NCBI GenBank assembly: GCA_002690445.1
Contig: NZER01000203.1
Coordinates: 1 to 13,555 of the forward strand
Source of the DNA: Candidatus Pacearchaeota archaeon
GTDB lineage: Archaea > Nanoarchaeota > Nanoarchaeia > Pacearchaeales > GW2011-AR1
Length of the DNA: 13,555 bases
Direction of reading: 5' to 3'
Part shown: one piece after another, positions 6,419 to 13,090 of the stretch
Layout of the letters: each line of letters opens with the position of its first letter
How positions within the stretch are numbered: position 1 is the stretch's first letter
Translations under genes and position numbers: made by a program
The notes under the pieces: generated by a model
Database searches by the model: none
The model's input: only the letters and a program-made list of their open reading frames with translations
What the model was told of the DNA's origin: nothing

Positions 6419-6484
6419 TTTTTAAGGGGATTAGTCAAAATAGCCACTATTTATATGTGAAAACCATTCCAAGGAGAATTTTAT
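6419..6484 (+). promoter_or_regulatory. Intergenic leader with ACTATTTATA motif and RBS
   Basis: This 66-nt gap precedes the acidic protein gene. ACTATTTATA lies at 6446-6455 and recurs exactly at 13422-13431 before another gene. AAGGAG at 6471-6476 is the ribosome binding site for the ATG at 6485. There is no good TTGACA/TATAAT pair, so transcription here may depend on a phage-specific element. The promoter role is inferred from position and recurrence. Confidence 0.4.
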
Positions 6485-7030
6485 ATGGGCCGCAAGACAT
6501 TACTTAACGAGGGCGAAATTCGTAAATTTATGAAGCTAGCTCAGCTTTCACCAATCACTCCCGTTAGATTGAGCGAGATGGGCTATGCGCCCGGGCAGCG
6601 TGACGAAGAAGAGATAGAAGATGTAGAGGCCGCAGAAGTAGATCTGGGCGGCGGCGAGGAATTGGGTATTGAAGACGAAGAAGAAGTGGAGCTAGGCGCC
6701 GAAGACGAGATGGGCCTTGAAGACGAGGGCGGCGGCGAAATGGTCTCAGTCGATGATTTTATGGATGCCCTAGAGACGGCCCTAGAAGATACTCTTGGCG
6801 AACCTACTAGTGTAGAAATGGACACCGGAGAAGAAGAAGAAATTGAAGCCGGCGGGGAAGAATTAGCGCTTGGACCGGAAGGTGGCGAAGAAGAGATGAT
6901 GGGTGCCGAAGAAGAAGAAGTTGTGGCCGAAGTTGCACGCCGCGTTGCTGCGCGCCTAATGAATGAAAAGCGCAGCGATGACATGGCTACGCAACTAGCC
7001 GAACGAATCTTTAAGAGATTAACAAAGTAA
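6485..7030 (+). CDS. Hyper-acidic protein, possible prohead core/scaffold component
   Basis: This encodes 181 residues. The N-terminus (1-36, GRKTLLNEGEIRKFMKLAQL) and C-terminus (about 147-181, VARRVAARL to LAERIFKRLTK) are basic and helical. The middle (about 39-146) is a low-complexity run of Glu, Asp and Gly with one helical island (SVDDFMDALETALEDTLG, 88-105). Such a very acidic core between short basic ends recalls the prohead core proteins of large phages such as T4 Pip (gp67), and the neighbours (ClpP-like protease, large putative structural protein, chaperonin) fit head assembly. No sequence motif proves this. The AAGGAG site and the isolated leader show it is a separate expression unit, ended by the terminator at 7067-7100. 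Confidence 0.7.
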   Translation: MGRKTLLNEGEIRKFMKLAQLSPITPVRLSEMGYAPGQRDEEEIEDVEAAEVDLGGGEELGIEDEEEVELGAEDEMGLEDEGGGEMVSVDDFMDALETALEDTLGEPTSVEMDTGEEEEIEAGGEELALGPEGGEEEMMGAEEEEVVAEVARRVAARLMNEKRSDDMATQLAERIFKRLTK

Positions 7031-7037
7031 TTTTAAC

Positions 7038-7066
7038 TTGACAATTAACCTTAAATCGGTTATAAT
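7038..7066 (+). promoter_or_regulatory. Perfect consensus sigma70 promoter overlapping a terminator
   Basis: TTGACA (7038-7043) and TATAAT (7061-7066) are both perfect and lie exactly 17 bp apart. The expected start site (about 7072-7074) falls inside the 5' arm of the terminator hairpin that begins at 7067. It should drive the genes from 7111 onward with the host housekeeping polymerase. Confidence 0.9.
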
Positions 7067-7100
7067 AACCACCAGAGCCACTGTCTCTGGTGGTTTTTTT
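7067..7100 (+). terminator. Rho-independent terminator
   Basis: AACCACCAGAG (7067-7077) pairs perfectly with CTCTGGTGGTT (7085-7095) across the 7-nt loop CCACTGT, and the run of seven T (7094-7100) completes an intrinsic terminator. It ends the transcript of the acidic protein gene (stop at 7030). Transcripts starting at the overlapping promoter would lack about half of the 5' arm. Confidence 0.9.
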
Positions 7101-7110
7101 GTGAGGTGAT

Positions 7111-7518
7111 ATGAATTGGTGGCTTTACCTGCTAGTTTTTATATTTGGATATGTAACTTGTAAAGTCTTTTACTTTCTACGCGTAAGCAGACTAAGCATC
7201 TCCCTCCTAAAAGTATCGCAGATCGTTTATTTATCAACTTTAATAAGGGCACTTGAACATCTTTCTTATTCTCGCGAAATAATGCTTGAACACATGCTTA
7301 AAGCAGAAAAAGGAAGTACACAAATTAGCTCCTTTGAATATCGATTTGGGGAGGATGTCCGTATGCTGAAAGAAAGATCCATTCAGGAACTTTTGCAGCA
7401 ACACCCCAAGGTCTTTCGTCGTATAATTGAATTTGATGATTGGCCCTCGGCGATGAGATTTTTGATGGAACACAAAGCAGAGACATTGGCATTTTGGGAG
7501 AGAGATAATGATCAATAA
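7111..7518 (+). CDS. Small protein with one N-terminal membrane segment
   Basis: This encodes 135 residues. Residues about 2-23 (NWWLYLLVFIFGYVTCKVFYF) form a single hydrophobic helix with no cleavage site, followed by basic residues, so the protein probably stays anchored with its C-terminus in the cytoplasm. The remainder is helical (IRALEHLSYSREIMLEHMLKAE, about 46-67) and ends with acidic/aromatic residues. No family is recognised. GAGG at 7103-7106 sets the start. It is the first gene after the promoter/terminator at 7038-7100, and its end overlaps the ClpP-like gene by 11 nt. Its conserved place beside a protease could mean it anchors assembly at the membrane, but nothing in the sequence shows this. 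Confidence 0.75.
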   Translation: MNWWLYLLVFIFGYVTCKVFYFLRVSRLSISLLKVSQIVYLSTLIRALEHLSYSREIMLEHMLKAEKGSTQISSFEYRFGEDVRMLKERSIQELLQQHPKVFRRIIEFDDWPSAMRFLMEHKAETLAFWERDNDQ

Positions 7519-8155
7519 AATAAAAGAAAAAATAAATACCTTTATCACTCATTTAGAAGAAGAACCAGAAGAAGAAGAAAGCAAAATTATTTTGGTTGAT
7601 CCCGGCGGTCACAAAAATGAACCAGATATGAGAGTGATCGGTCTTTTTGCAGATGTAGCAGAAGACAAAGTGGCAGAATTAGTCCACGCTTTTTTATATT
7701 TAAATGAATTAAACAACGAAGAAAAAAACCCAAAGGACAAAAAGCCGATAGAGTTTTACCTTTCGACCTATGGTGGGGCTGCTGATGATATGTTTGCCCT
7801 TTATGATGTAATGCGACAGATACAGCAAACCAGTGAAATTCACACGATTGGAGTAGGGAAGGTAATGTCTGCCGGCGTTCTGTTGTTGGCAGCAGGAACA
7901 AAAGGGAAAAGAAAGATAGGGAAGCACTGCCGAGTGATGCTTCACGCAGCCATGGCAGGCAGCCATGGCTCCCTCCCCAACCTAGTAAATGAAATGGAAG
8001 CACTTCAAGATTTACAGGAGAGCTACATCGACGCACTAGTGGAAGAAACAACAATGACAAAAGAAGATATTAAAAACATGTTGGAACGCAAGGTGAACGT
8101 CTATTTATCTTCAGAAGAAGCAGTAAAATTTGGTATTGCTGACATAATTATCTGA
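7508..8155 (+). CDS. ClpP-like serine protease, possible prohead protease
   Basis: A 215-residue protein of the ClpP (S14) fold. Elements in order: an acidic N-terminal tail (16-24), FYLSTYGGAADD (83-94, the oxyanion-side loop), GKVMSAGVLLLAAG with nucleophile Ser121, RVMLHAAMAG with His146, and ERKVNVYLSSEEAVKFGIAD (193 on), where the position of the catalytic Asp is Asn197. Listeria ClpP1 also has Asn there and still works weakly, so activity is not excluded. No Clp ATPase gene is in the window. The order (acidic core-like protein, ClpP-like protease, large protein) suggests the prohead maturation protease role that ClpP-fold enzymes fill in some phages. A start at 7508 overlaps the preceding gene by 11 nt, with GGGAG at 7497-7501. 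Confidence 0.85.
   Translation: MINKIKEKINTFITHLEEEPEEEESKIILVDPGGHKNEPDMRVIGLFADVAEDKVAELVHAFLYLNELNNEEKNPKDKKPIEFYLSTYGGAADDMFALYDVMRQIQQTSEIHTIGVGKVMSAGVLLLAAGTKGKRKIGKHCRVMLHAAMAGSHGSLPNLVNEMEALQDLQESYIDALVEETTMTKEDIKNMLERKVNVYLSSEEAVKFGIADIII
7947..7970 (+). repeat. Tandem/palindromic CAGCCATGGC repeat inside the protease gene
   Basis: CAGCCATGGC occurs at 7947-7956 and 7960-7969. Each contains the palindrome GCCATGGC. The two can also form a 9-bp hairpin (AGCCATGGC 7948-7956 with GCCATGGCT 7962-7970, 5-nt loop). It lies just after the codon for the predicted active-site His146. Confidence 0.6.
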
Positions 8156-8164
8156 GGTTTTTGA

Positions 8165-9730
8165 ATGTCTGATTTAAGAAATATATTGAAAGAAGAGTAT
8201 ACAAAGAGAGAGAGAACAGTCACCCCCCATAGTCTCATGGGGATGATCGAAGAGATCATGAGTATTCCACTAAGCAATCTCCATGATACGGAGATTCCAA
8301 TAGACGCCCTCAATGAAGCCGAGCGCTTCAGCATGTCTATTCCCATTCCCAAACTAAATCCCAATGAAGCGTGGGGAGATCCTAATAGCCAATCAAGAAA
8401 AGACATTGAGAGGATCTTTGCCTCCATTACTAGACAGCCAAGTGTTCAAGCCAGAATCGACCACATCAACAGCTTTGTTGATCCTGCATTAGCAAAGAGA
8501 AAGGGCACCGGGATGAGATTTAATGCTATTCTCAACATGATGATGATTATCGAAGCGCTGCAAGCATGCCTCAATGACTATAGCGAATCTGCATCCGGCT
8601 TCGTATTTGAGGGATTTATGGCGGCGGTCACGGGAGGGAAGCAGATCTCCGGCCGCGTTGGAGGTACGCTGCCGATTGAGGACTTTGTCACGGGTGATGA
8701 TGAACCCGTCAGTCTTAAATTATTGAGTCCTAATACCCCCATTCACGGTAGTTTCACCAACCTTGTGGATTATCTATTTATTCGCGGCGGCTCCGGGGTG
8801 TCCCAAATCAAGTATCTGATCGGCCGCAAGAACTCCGATGGGGATGATGTCTCTGAGTTGGGACTTTGGGATTTCATTATTGATCGTAATAATTTTATTG
8901 ATGTTATGAGGGAGTCAAAAAACGAGTCGGGCCTTCTCGGCAAGATGGCCGAACCACTCGCACAACACATCGCGGCATGGCAAGACTCTCCCGAATGGAG
9001 ACTTCAAATGTTTGAAATCCTCAAAGAGACCCCGGGCTATACAAAAAACAAAGGCATGTTTTATAAGAATTTGGATGACACTGGCACCTTTGACGATAAA
9101 GCCAACGCCCCCGCGGATCCGCAGAAGAAGCGGGATCAGTTTGCGCGCCGAACCGGCATACAGGGAGTTGGACTGTGGGCTAAAAAGCAAGCACGCGAGG
9201 ATGCTGATAGCGGAGAGTCGAATTTCGAAGGTTTTATATCTCAGCAAGGACTCGAAGACCAGGAGGAAAAAATCTTAAAGGCCCTCCAGAGGATATATAA
9301 TACAGCGTTTGCTGAGGCCTCTACTCAACTCGGGGAGTCCTATTTCGGTTCCTTTCATGAGAGGGAGAAAAGGCTCATGGCCGAAGAACAGGTACTCACA
9401 GAATCGGGTAAAGATGGAGGCAGTCAGTGGTCTATATCGGCTACTGAGATGACCAAGATGGATCAAATAGCTGAGGTGGTATATTATGGTACACTTAATC
9501 TCTCGACTAAAAACATTAAGGCATGCGCTGACATCTATATTAAGAAGATGGGTGAAGACATGATGACTTTGCTGGAGACAACAAAGGACTTCACCCAGAA
9601 CATTGGAAAATACTTTAGTTCCGATAGACGCTCTACCGCGATGAGAGCCAATCAAAAAGCCCAAGAGGAAGGCACAGAGGTGGTAAGTCTGCTAGCACAA
9701 GCCCCCGCCACAACTGATACAGAAATTTAA
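8165..9730 (+). CDS. Large conserved-looking phage protein, structural or nuclease-like
   Basis: This encodes 521 residues, the second largest gene in the window, starting at ATG 8165 with GAGG at 8154-8157. No signal peptide or membrane segment is present. A compact central block stands out: FEGFMAAVTGG (148-158), PIEDF (170-174), VSLKLL (182-187), HGSFTNLVDYLF (194-205) and KYLIGRKN (216-223). A helix with Glu149 followed by Asp173 and a SxK strand (Lys185) is the arrangement of many PD-(D/E)XK nucleases. The surrounding helical regions (about 1-140 and 330-521) look like structural or coiled segments. Position after the protease and before groEL suggests a virion or assembly role; the two readings are not exclusive. 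The identity is unresolved. Confidence 0.7.
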   Translation: MSDLRNILKEEYTKRERTVTPHSLMGMIEEIMSIPLSNLHDTEIPIDALNEAERFSMSIPIPKLNPNEAWGDPNSQSRKDIERIFASITRQPSVQARIDHINSFVDPALAKRKGTGMRFNAILNMMMIIEALQACLNDYSESASGFVFEGFMAAVTGGKQISGRVGGTLPIEDFVTGDDEPVSLKLLSPNTPIHGSFTNLVDYLFIRGGSGVSQIKYLIGRKNSDGDDVSELGLWDFIIDRNNFIDVMRESKNESGLLGKMAEPLAQHIAAWQDSPEWRLQMFEILKETPGYTKNKGMFYKNLDDTGTFDDKANAPADPQKKRDQFARRTGIQGVGLWAKKQAREDADSGESNFEGFISQQGLEDQEEKILKALQRIYNTAFAEASTQLGESYFGSFHEREKRLMAEEQVLTESGKDGGSQWSISATEMTKMDQIAEVVYYGTLNLSTKNIKACADIYIKKMGEDMMTLLETTKDFTQNIGKYFSSDRRSTAMRANQKAQEEGTEVVSLLAQAPATTDTEI

Positions 9731-9741
9731 ATAAATAACAG

Positions 9742-9770
9742 TTGACATTTCACCAACAAATGAGTATAAT
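9742..9770 (+). promoter_or_regulatory. Perfect consensus sigma70 promoter of groEL
   Basis: TTGACA (9742-9747) and TATAAT (9765-9770) lie exactly 17 bp apart in the 63-nt gap before groEL, giving a leader of about 17 nt that includes GAGG (9785-9788). No CIRCE-like inverted repeat or heat-shock sigma box is seen, so expression should follow the host housekeeping sigma. Confidence 0.92.
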
Positions 9771-9793
9771 ATATACAGAACTATGAGGTACGA

Positions 9794-11383
9794 ATGAGCC
9801 GAGCATATGATGACAGCCAAACACTACAACAAAAGATAATGAATGGAGCAAACAAGCTCGCAGACAACGTAGCGTCCACACTTGGACCTCGCGGCAGAAA
9901 TGTTCTATTACAAGAGAAAGGAAAAATGCCCTTCATCACAAAAGATGGAGTGACAGTGGCTCATTTTGTAGCACTAGAAGATCCTTTCGAAGATGCTGCC
10001 GCTCAAATTATTAAGCAAGCAGCCATCGAAACTAACAATGCCGCTGGCGACGGTACTACGACCGCTACAATATTAGCGCGCTCTATTTTAAGAGAGGCGC
10101 AAAGACACATTGCAGCCGGCGTCTCCCCCATTGAAATTCAACGTGGAATTAATTTGGCCCTTAAGGAAATACTGAATAACCTATCAGATATAGCAGTACA
10201 AGTTACCTCGTTGGAGGACATTAGACACGTTGCCACGATTGCCGCCAACAATGACCGCACCATTGGGGATCTCATTGCAATGGCAGTAGATCGGGTGGGG
10301 CAAGATGGTTCTATTACCATAGAGGAATCACGCTCACTTGAAACTTCTATTGATATTGTTGAGGGTTTTAAATTTAATTCAGGGTATTGCGCCGGCGCAT
10401 TTATAACGGATGAGCGACGAGCCATGATGTATTACGAGGAGCCCTTTTTCCTCATTACTGATTATAAGATTTCTACCGTAGATCAAATTCTGCCCATTCT
10501 AGAAATGGTGGCCCGAGAAGGACGCCCCCTCGTTGTGGTGGCAGAAGATATAGAAGGGCAAGCATTGGCCGCTATAATTATGAATGCGATCCGTGGAACA
10601 TTACGCATTGCAGCTATCAAGGCACCGGCTTATGGTGAGGAACGCCGCGACACGCTAGAAGATGTGGCCCTTTCTACCGGTGCAACTTTTATTTCGCGCC
10701 AAGGCGGAATACAACTAAAGGACACTCAATTAAAGAACCTAGGCTCAGCCAAATTTGTAGAAAGCACCAAGCATCAAACTACAATTGTAGGAGGAGCCTG
10801 TGATTTTGAAAGAATGGAAGAGCGAATTAGCGCCCTTAAGGCTCAAATAGAACAAACTAGCGCGCTTTCGGAATGCGAAAAAATCCAAGATCGTATTACA
10901 CGACTTGGTTCAGGAGTAGCAGTCGTGCGCGTAGGAGGATCGACCGAAGTGGAAATGACAGAGAAAAAGCACCGAATTGAAGATGCTCTAGAAGCGGTAA
11001 AATCAGCCCAAGAGGAAGGGGTAGTCCCCGGTGGTGGCACCGCCCTTCTGCGAGCCGCCAGCAGGATAGCAATTGTTACGCCGGGTTCCGAAAACACCGC
11101 AGAGCAAATGAAGGGCGCCATTATCCTACATCAAGCATGCGAAGAGCCAATCCGCCAAATGGCGCTTAACTCGGGAGAGGCGCCAGATTTAATTATCGAT
11201 AAAATTCGACAGGCATCCACTAATTATGGATGGAATTTTAAAAGTGGGGAACTCGTTGATTTAATGGCAGAAGGAATCATTGATCCTGTAAAAGTAACAA
11301 AAGCAGCCATCAAAAATGCTGCGAGTTGTGCCGGCACTTTACTCACCACGAATTTTGGAATTATACAAACGGAGACAGGATGA
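9794..11383 (+). CDS. groEL: Phage-encoded GroEL (Cpn60) chaperonin
   Basis: A 529-residue group I chaperonin, nearly full length, that would form ATP-driven rings folding phage proteins such as the capsid protein. Key elements are TLGPRGRN (29-36), TKDGVTV with Asp51, GDGTTTA with Asp86 (85-91), the apical domain (about 190-375), RIEDAL with Asp397 and GGGTALLR (413-420); Asp51, Asp86 and Asp397 match the ATPase residues of E. coli GroEL (52, 87, 398). In the apical substrate groove, the LSPYF segment of E. coli is CAGAF here, so Ser201 and Tyr203 are Ala, while the L-P-x-L pair is kept. The flexible GGM tail is absent; the protein ends NFGIIQTETG. No GroES gene was recognised nearby, so it may use the host's GroES or act without one. 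Confidence 0.96.
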   Translation: MSRAYDDSQTLQQKIMNGANKLADNVASTLGPRGRNVLLQEKGKMPFITKDGVTVAHFVALEDPFEDAAAQIIKQAAIETNNAAGDGTTTATILARSILREAQRHIAAGVSPIEIQRGINLALKEILNNLSDIAVQVTSLEDIRHVATIAANNDRTIGDLIAMAVDRVGQDGSITIEESRSLETSIDIVEGFKFNSGYCAGAFITDERRAMMYYEEPFFLITDYKISTVDQILPILEMVAREGRPLVVVAEDIEGQALAAIIMNAIRGTLRIAAIKAPAYGEERRDTLEDVALSTGATFISRQGGIQLKDTQLKNLGSAKFVESTKHQTTIVGGACDFERMEERISALKAQIEQTSALSECEKIQDRITRLGSGVAVVRVGGSTEVEMTEKKHRIEDALEAVKSAQEEGVVPGGGTALLRAASRIAIVTPGSENTAEQMKGAIILHQACEEPIRQMALNSGEAPDLIIDKIRQASTNYGWNFKSGELVDLMAEGIIDPVKVTKAAIKNAASCAGTLLTTNFGIIQTETG

Positions 11384-11607
11384 TGAAAGAAGGAGACTTA
11401 ATTTATATACCACAAGATGTTCTATTATTTGATAAAGAGAATATCTATATGGACAAGACCGAGAAGCCCATTGTGGGAGTATTTCTCAAGGAGACTCCTA
11501 TCGGAGCATCATTCCAGGCTGGCACCTATGTGGTATATGCGCGAGGCAGAGAGGCCACCGTCGCAAGAAAATGCGTCTATCCCATGGAGGATACTGGTGC
11601 TCATTAA
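11380..11607 (+). CDS. Small beta-rich protein of unknown function
   Basis: This encodes 75 residues from ATG 11380 (or 74 from the adjacent ATG 11383), with GGAG at 11371-11374 inside the groEL end; it overlaps the groEL stop by 4 nt. The sequence (EGDLIYIPQDVLLFD, KPIVGVFLKE, GTYVVYARGREATVARKCVYP) is made of short strands with a KEGDLIYIP-like SH3/OB-style barrel start. The tight coupling to groEL invites a co-chaperonin reading, but it is about 20 residues shorter than GroES and I see no mobile loop with its hydrophobic tripeptide, so it is not called GroES. The function is unknown. Confidence 0.7.
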   Translation: MMKEGDLIYIPQDVLLFDKENIYMDKTEKPIVGVFLKETPIGASFQAGTYVVYARGREATVARKCVYPMEDTGAH

Positions 11608-11893
11608 ACTAACAGAAGTGTGCAACAATGGCGCCGTTACTACCAAACAAAATTATGCATTGCGAGAAATTTTTGTGAATCCGGAACACGTCGTTATGAT
11701 CCGAGAAGACTCTAGCTTACGTAAGTTAAACGAACAAGGAAGACTGCTGGGGAATCTGGACCCGCAACATAGGTTTTCGAAATTGATCATCAACAAAGGC
11801 CACACTGGCACTGAAATCAGAGTGGTAGGTGCACCCGAAATAATTGAGAATATTCTCAACAAAAAACACACAAAGGAATTATTAAGAGGTTAA
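11597..11893 (+). CDS. Small protein with FlbD-like N-terminus, GTG start
   Basis: This encodes 98 residues. No suitable ATG exists; GTG at 11597 lies 6 nt after GGAGG (11586-11590), overlapping the previous gene by 11 nt, and is taken as the start. The N-terminal half (LIKLTEV, then YALREIFVNPEHVVMIRED at about 20-38) resembles in outline the small FlbD/SwrD-type proteins with an IKLT-x(n)-NP-x-x-(I/V) pattern. It continues with LGNLDPQHRFSKLIIN and EIRVVGAPEIIENIL, giving a beta-rich core with a final helix. No catalytic motif is visible. It lies between groEL's small partner gene and another small gene, with spacing typical of an operon. Confidence 0.72.
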   Translation: MLIKLTEVCNNGAVTTKQNYALREIFVNPEHVVMIREDSSLRKLNEQGRLLGNLDPQHRFSKLIINKGHTGTEIRVVGAPEIIENILNKKHTKELLRG

Positions 11894-11894
11894 A

Positions 11895-12299
11895 ATGGAA
11901 CAAAGAGTTAATATACAATATTCTATCGATATGGATGAACTACCAACGGAGGTCCATCGAATGTTAAAGAAAGGATCTCAAATAGTGGACGATCTTGCAT
12001 CAAAGGAAATGCAGACCTTTATTGGTTTGGAGGAAAAGGAAGTACTTTCTTTACAAACTTTACAGCATATTGAAAGTGCGAGAAAAAAGTTGGCGGCCAT
12101 TGATTATGCACTCAACGATGCCACAAACATTGTGAGTGGATTTATTAATTTACAGGTTTCTCCTCCCCCCGATTACGTCTCGGCCGCAGAAAGAGGTGCG
12201 CCTGAGAATAGCACTGTGCCCCAGCCAGAGATTCAACCGCAATGGAACGAGCTAACTAAAAAGATAGAGCAGTTTAAAAATCAAAATGCCCCCGAATAG
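11895..12299 (+). CDS. Hypothetical helical protein with acidic N-terminus and Pro-rich linker
   Basis: This encodes 134 residues from ATG 11895, with AGAGG at 11885-11889. Residues about 10-80 are predicted to be long helices with heptad-like spacing of Leu/Ile (LPTEVHRMLKKGS, then LSLQTLQHIESARKKLAAID), suggesting a coiled coil and oligomer. Residues about 88-115 (SPPPDY to PQPEIQP) are a Pro-rich flexible linker, and the final 20 residues are again helical (ELTKKIEQFKNQ). No domain is recognised. It follows the previous gene by 1 nt and precedes the methyltransferase-fold gene by 11 nt, so it is part of the same transcript. Confidence 0.72.
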   Translation: MEQRVNIQYSIDMDELPTEVHRMLKKGSQIVDDLASKEMQTFIGLEEKEVLSLQTLQHIESARKKLAAIDYALNDATNIVSGFINLQVSPPPDYVSAAERGAPENSTVPQPEIQPQWNELTKKIEQFKNQNAPE

Positions 12300-12313
12300 A
12301 ACTATTTTTTATG
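12300..12313 (+). promoter_or_regulatory. Degenerate ACTATTTATA-like motif at a start lacking an RBS
   Basis: ACTATTTTTTATG spans 12301-12313, where ATG is the start of the next gene. It resembles the ACTATTTATA elements at 6446 and 13422. There is no Shine-Dalgarno sequence in the 15 nt before this start, unlike its neighbours. Confidence 0.3.
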
Positions 12314-13090
12314 ATTTCGCCCATCAAGGATCCTGCCTCATTTAAATGTTTTTCAGTTATCGCTGATCTTATTCCTCCTGCAAGTGTCGTAAGCACTTTT
12401 TTGTTTTTTGGAGGAAGTATAGAACTTAATTTGGCTCAAATGAATCGGTTTGTGCTAGCTCATACAAACAAGTATGTCATTTATGAGTTCTGGGAATGCC
12501 TAAAAGAATCCCCCTCTAATTTAATAGAAACAATTAAATTTCTTCAACAAAAAATAGGAACAGCAGCGCCATTTCTGGAACATCTCCAAGCGCGCTGGCC
12601 AAGTTATAAAAATCCGTATATCCGCGGCGGCCTCTTTTTTTTATTGAATTCTTATTCTGAAGACAAGCTAGTATCATCGGGGAAACTGAACCCAGATCGC
12701 TATAACGCACTGACATTACGTCACTTGGCTCAAATCCCTACCGTGGAGAATTTTCATTTAAATTTTTACGATAGCGAAGATTGTTTAGAAGGCATCGAAA
12801 AAAAGACAGAAAAGAGTGAATATATATTATTTCCAGTAGGAAAATTTAGCTATAACCTTTTTGATCAAGCGAAGCCCACAGGATTTGAAACAACCATCGT
12901 AAATCACGAAAAGCTGCGTGACTTCCTTAAAAACTCAGACAAAAAAGTCCTTTTAATATATAAATTTCACAAACAACTCCCTTCTTTCTATAAAGATTTT
13001 CCAATTAAATATTTAAATCACTATGGCCGCCCAACCAAGAGCACAAAAGATGTAACAGAGGCGATAATTGCAAACTTTAGAATTAATTAA
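12311..13090 (+). CDS. D12/Dam-like methyltransferase-fold protein without catalytic motif
   Basis: This encodes 259 residues with the overall plan of D12-class (Dam-like) adenine methyltransferases: a motif I-like cofactor loop FLFFGGSIELNLA (30-42), a YEFW segment at the place of the acidic cofactor-binding residue (58-61), the GGLFFLLNSYSEDKLVSSGKL block (106-126, like the FLNRTGFNG region), NFYDSEDCL (151-159, at the place of the DFE motif), and a C-terminal KSTKDVTEAIIANF. The catalytic DPPY expected near 174-177 is instead FPVG, so methyl transfer is very unlikely. It may be a DNA-binding or structural protein that kept the fold. The gene starts without a visible ribosome binding site and is intact. 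The family call rests on motif order alone. Confidence 0.65.
   Translation: MISPIKDPASFKCFSVIADLIPPASVVSTFLFFGGSIELNLAQMNRFVLAHTNKYVIYEFWECLKESPSNLIETIKFLQQKIGTAAPFLEHLQARWPSYKNPYIRGGLFFLLNSYSEDKLVSSGKLNPDRYNALTLRHLAQIPTVENFHLNFYDSEDCLEGIEKKTEKSEYILFPVGKFSYNLFDQAKPTGFETTIVNHEKLRDFLKNSDKKVLLIYKFHKQLPSFYKDFPIKYLNHYGRPTKSTKDVTEAIIANFRIN

Noticed and set aside
6448..6455. T4-type late promoter TATAAATA on the minus strand (also at 13424-13431)
   Set aside because: The reverse complement of TATTTATA does match, but there are no minus-strand genes for it to serve; it is treated instead as a possible plus-strand element.
6583..6984. Long serine-rich open frame on the minus strand
   Set aside because: It is the antisense of the Glu/Asp codon-rich acidic gene, which produces Ser-rich reverse frames; it has no ribosome binding site or promoter.
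1490..7082. AGCCACT heptamer at 1490, 6442 and 7076, each near a leader region
   Set aside because: A seven-base word is expected about once per strand in this length, and a copy also occurs in reverse inside groEL; the evidence is too weak.
7587..8060. 157-codon minus-strand frame opposite the ClpP-like gene
   Set aside because: The plus-strand frame carries clear protease motifs; the minus frame has no domain pattern or start signals.
8225..8242. CCCCAT/ATGGGG inverted repeat near the start of the 521-residue gene
   Set aside because: Only a 6-bp stem with no U-run and no clear position relative to a start; likely incidental.
11380..11607. GroES next to groEL
   Set aside because: It is too short, with no mobile loop motif and no GroES roof sequence; adjacency alone is not sufficient.
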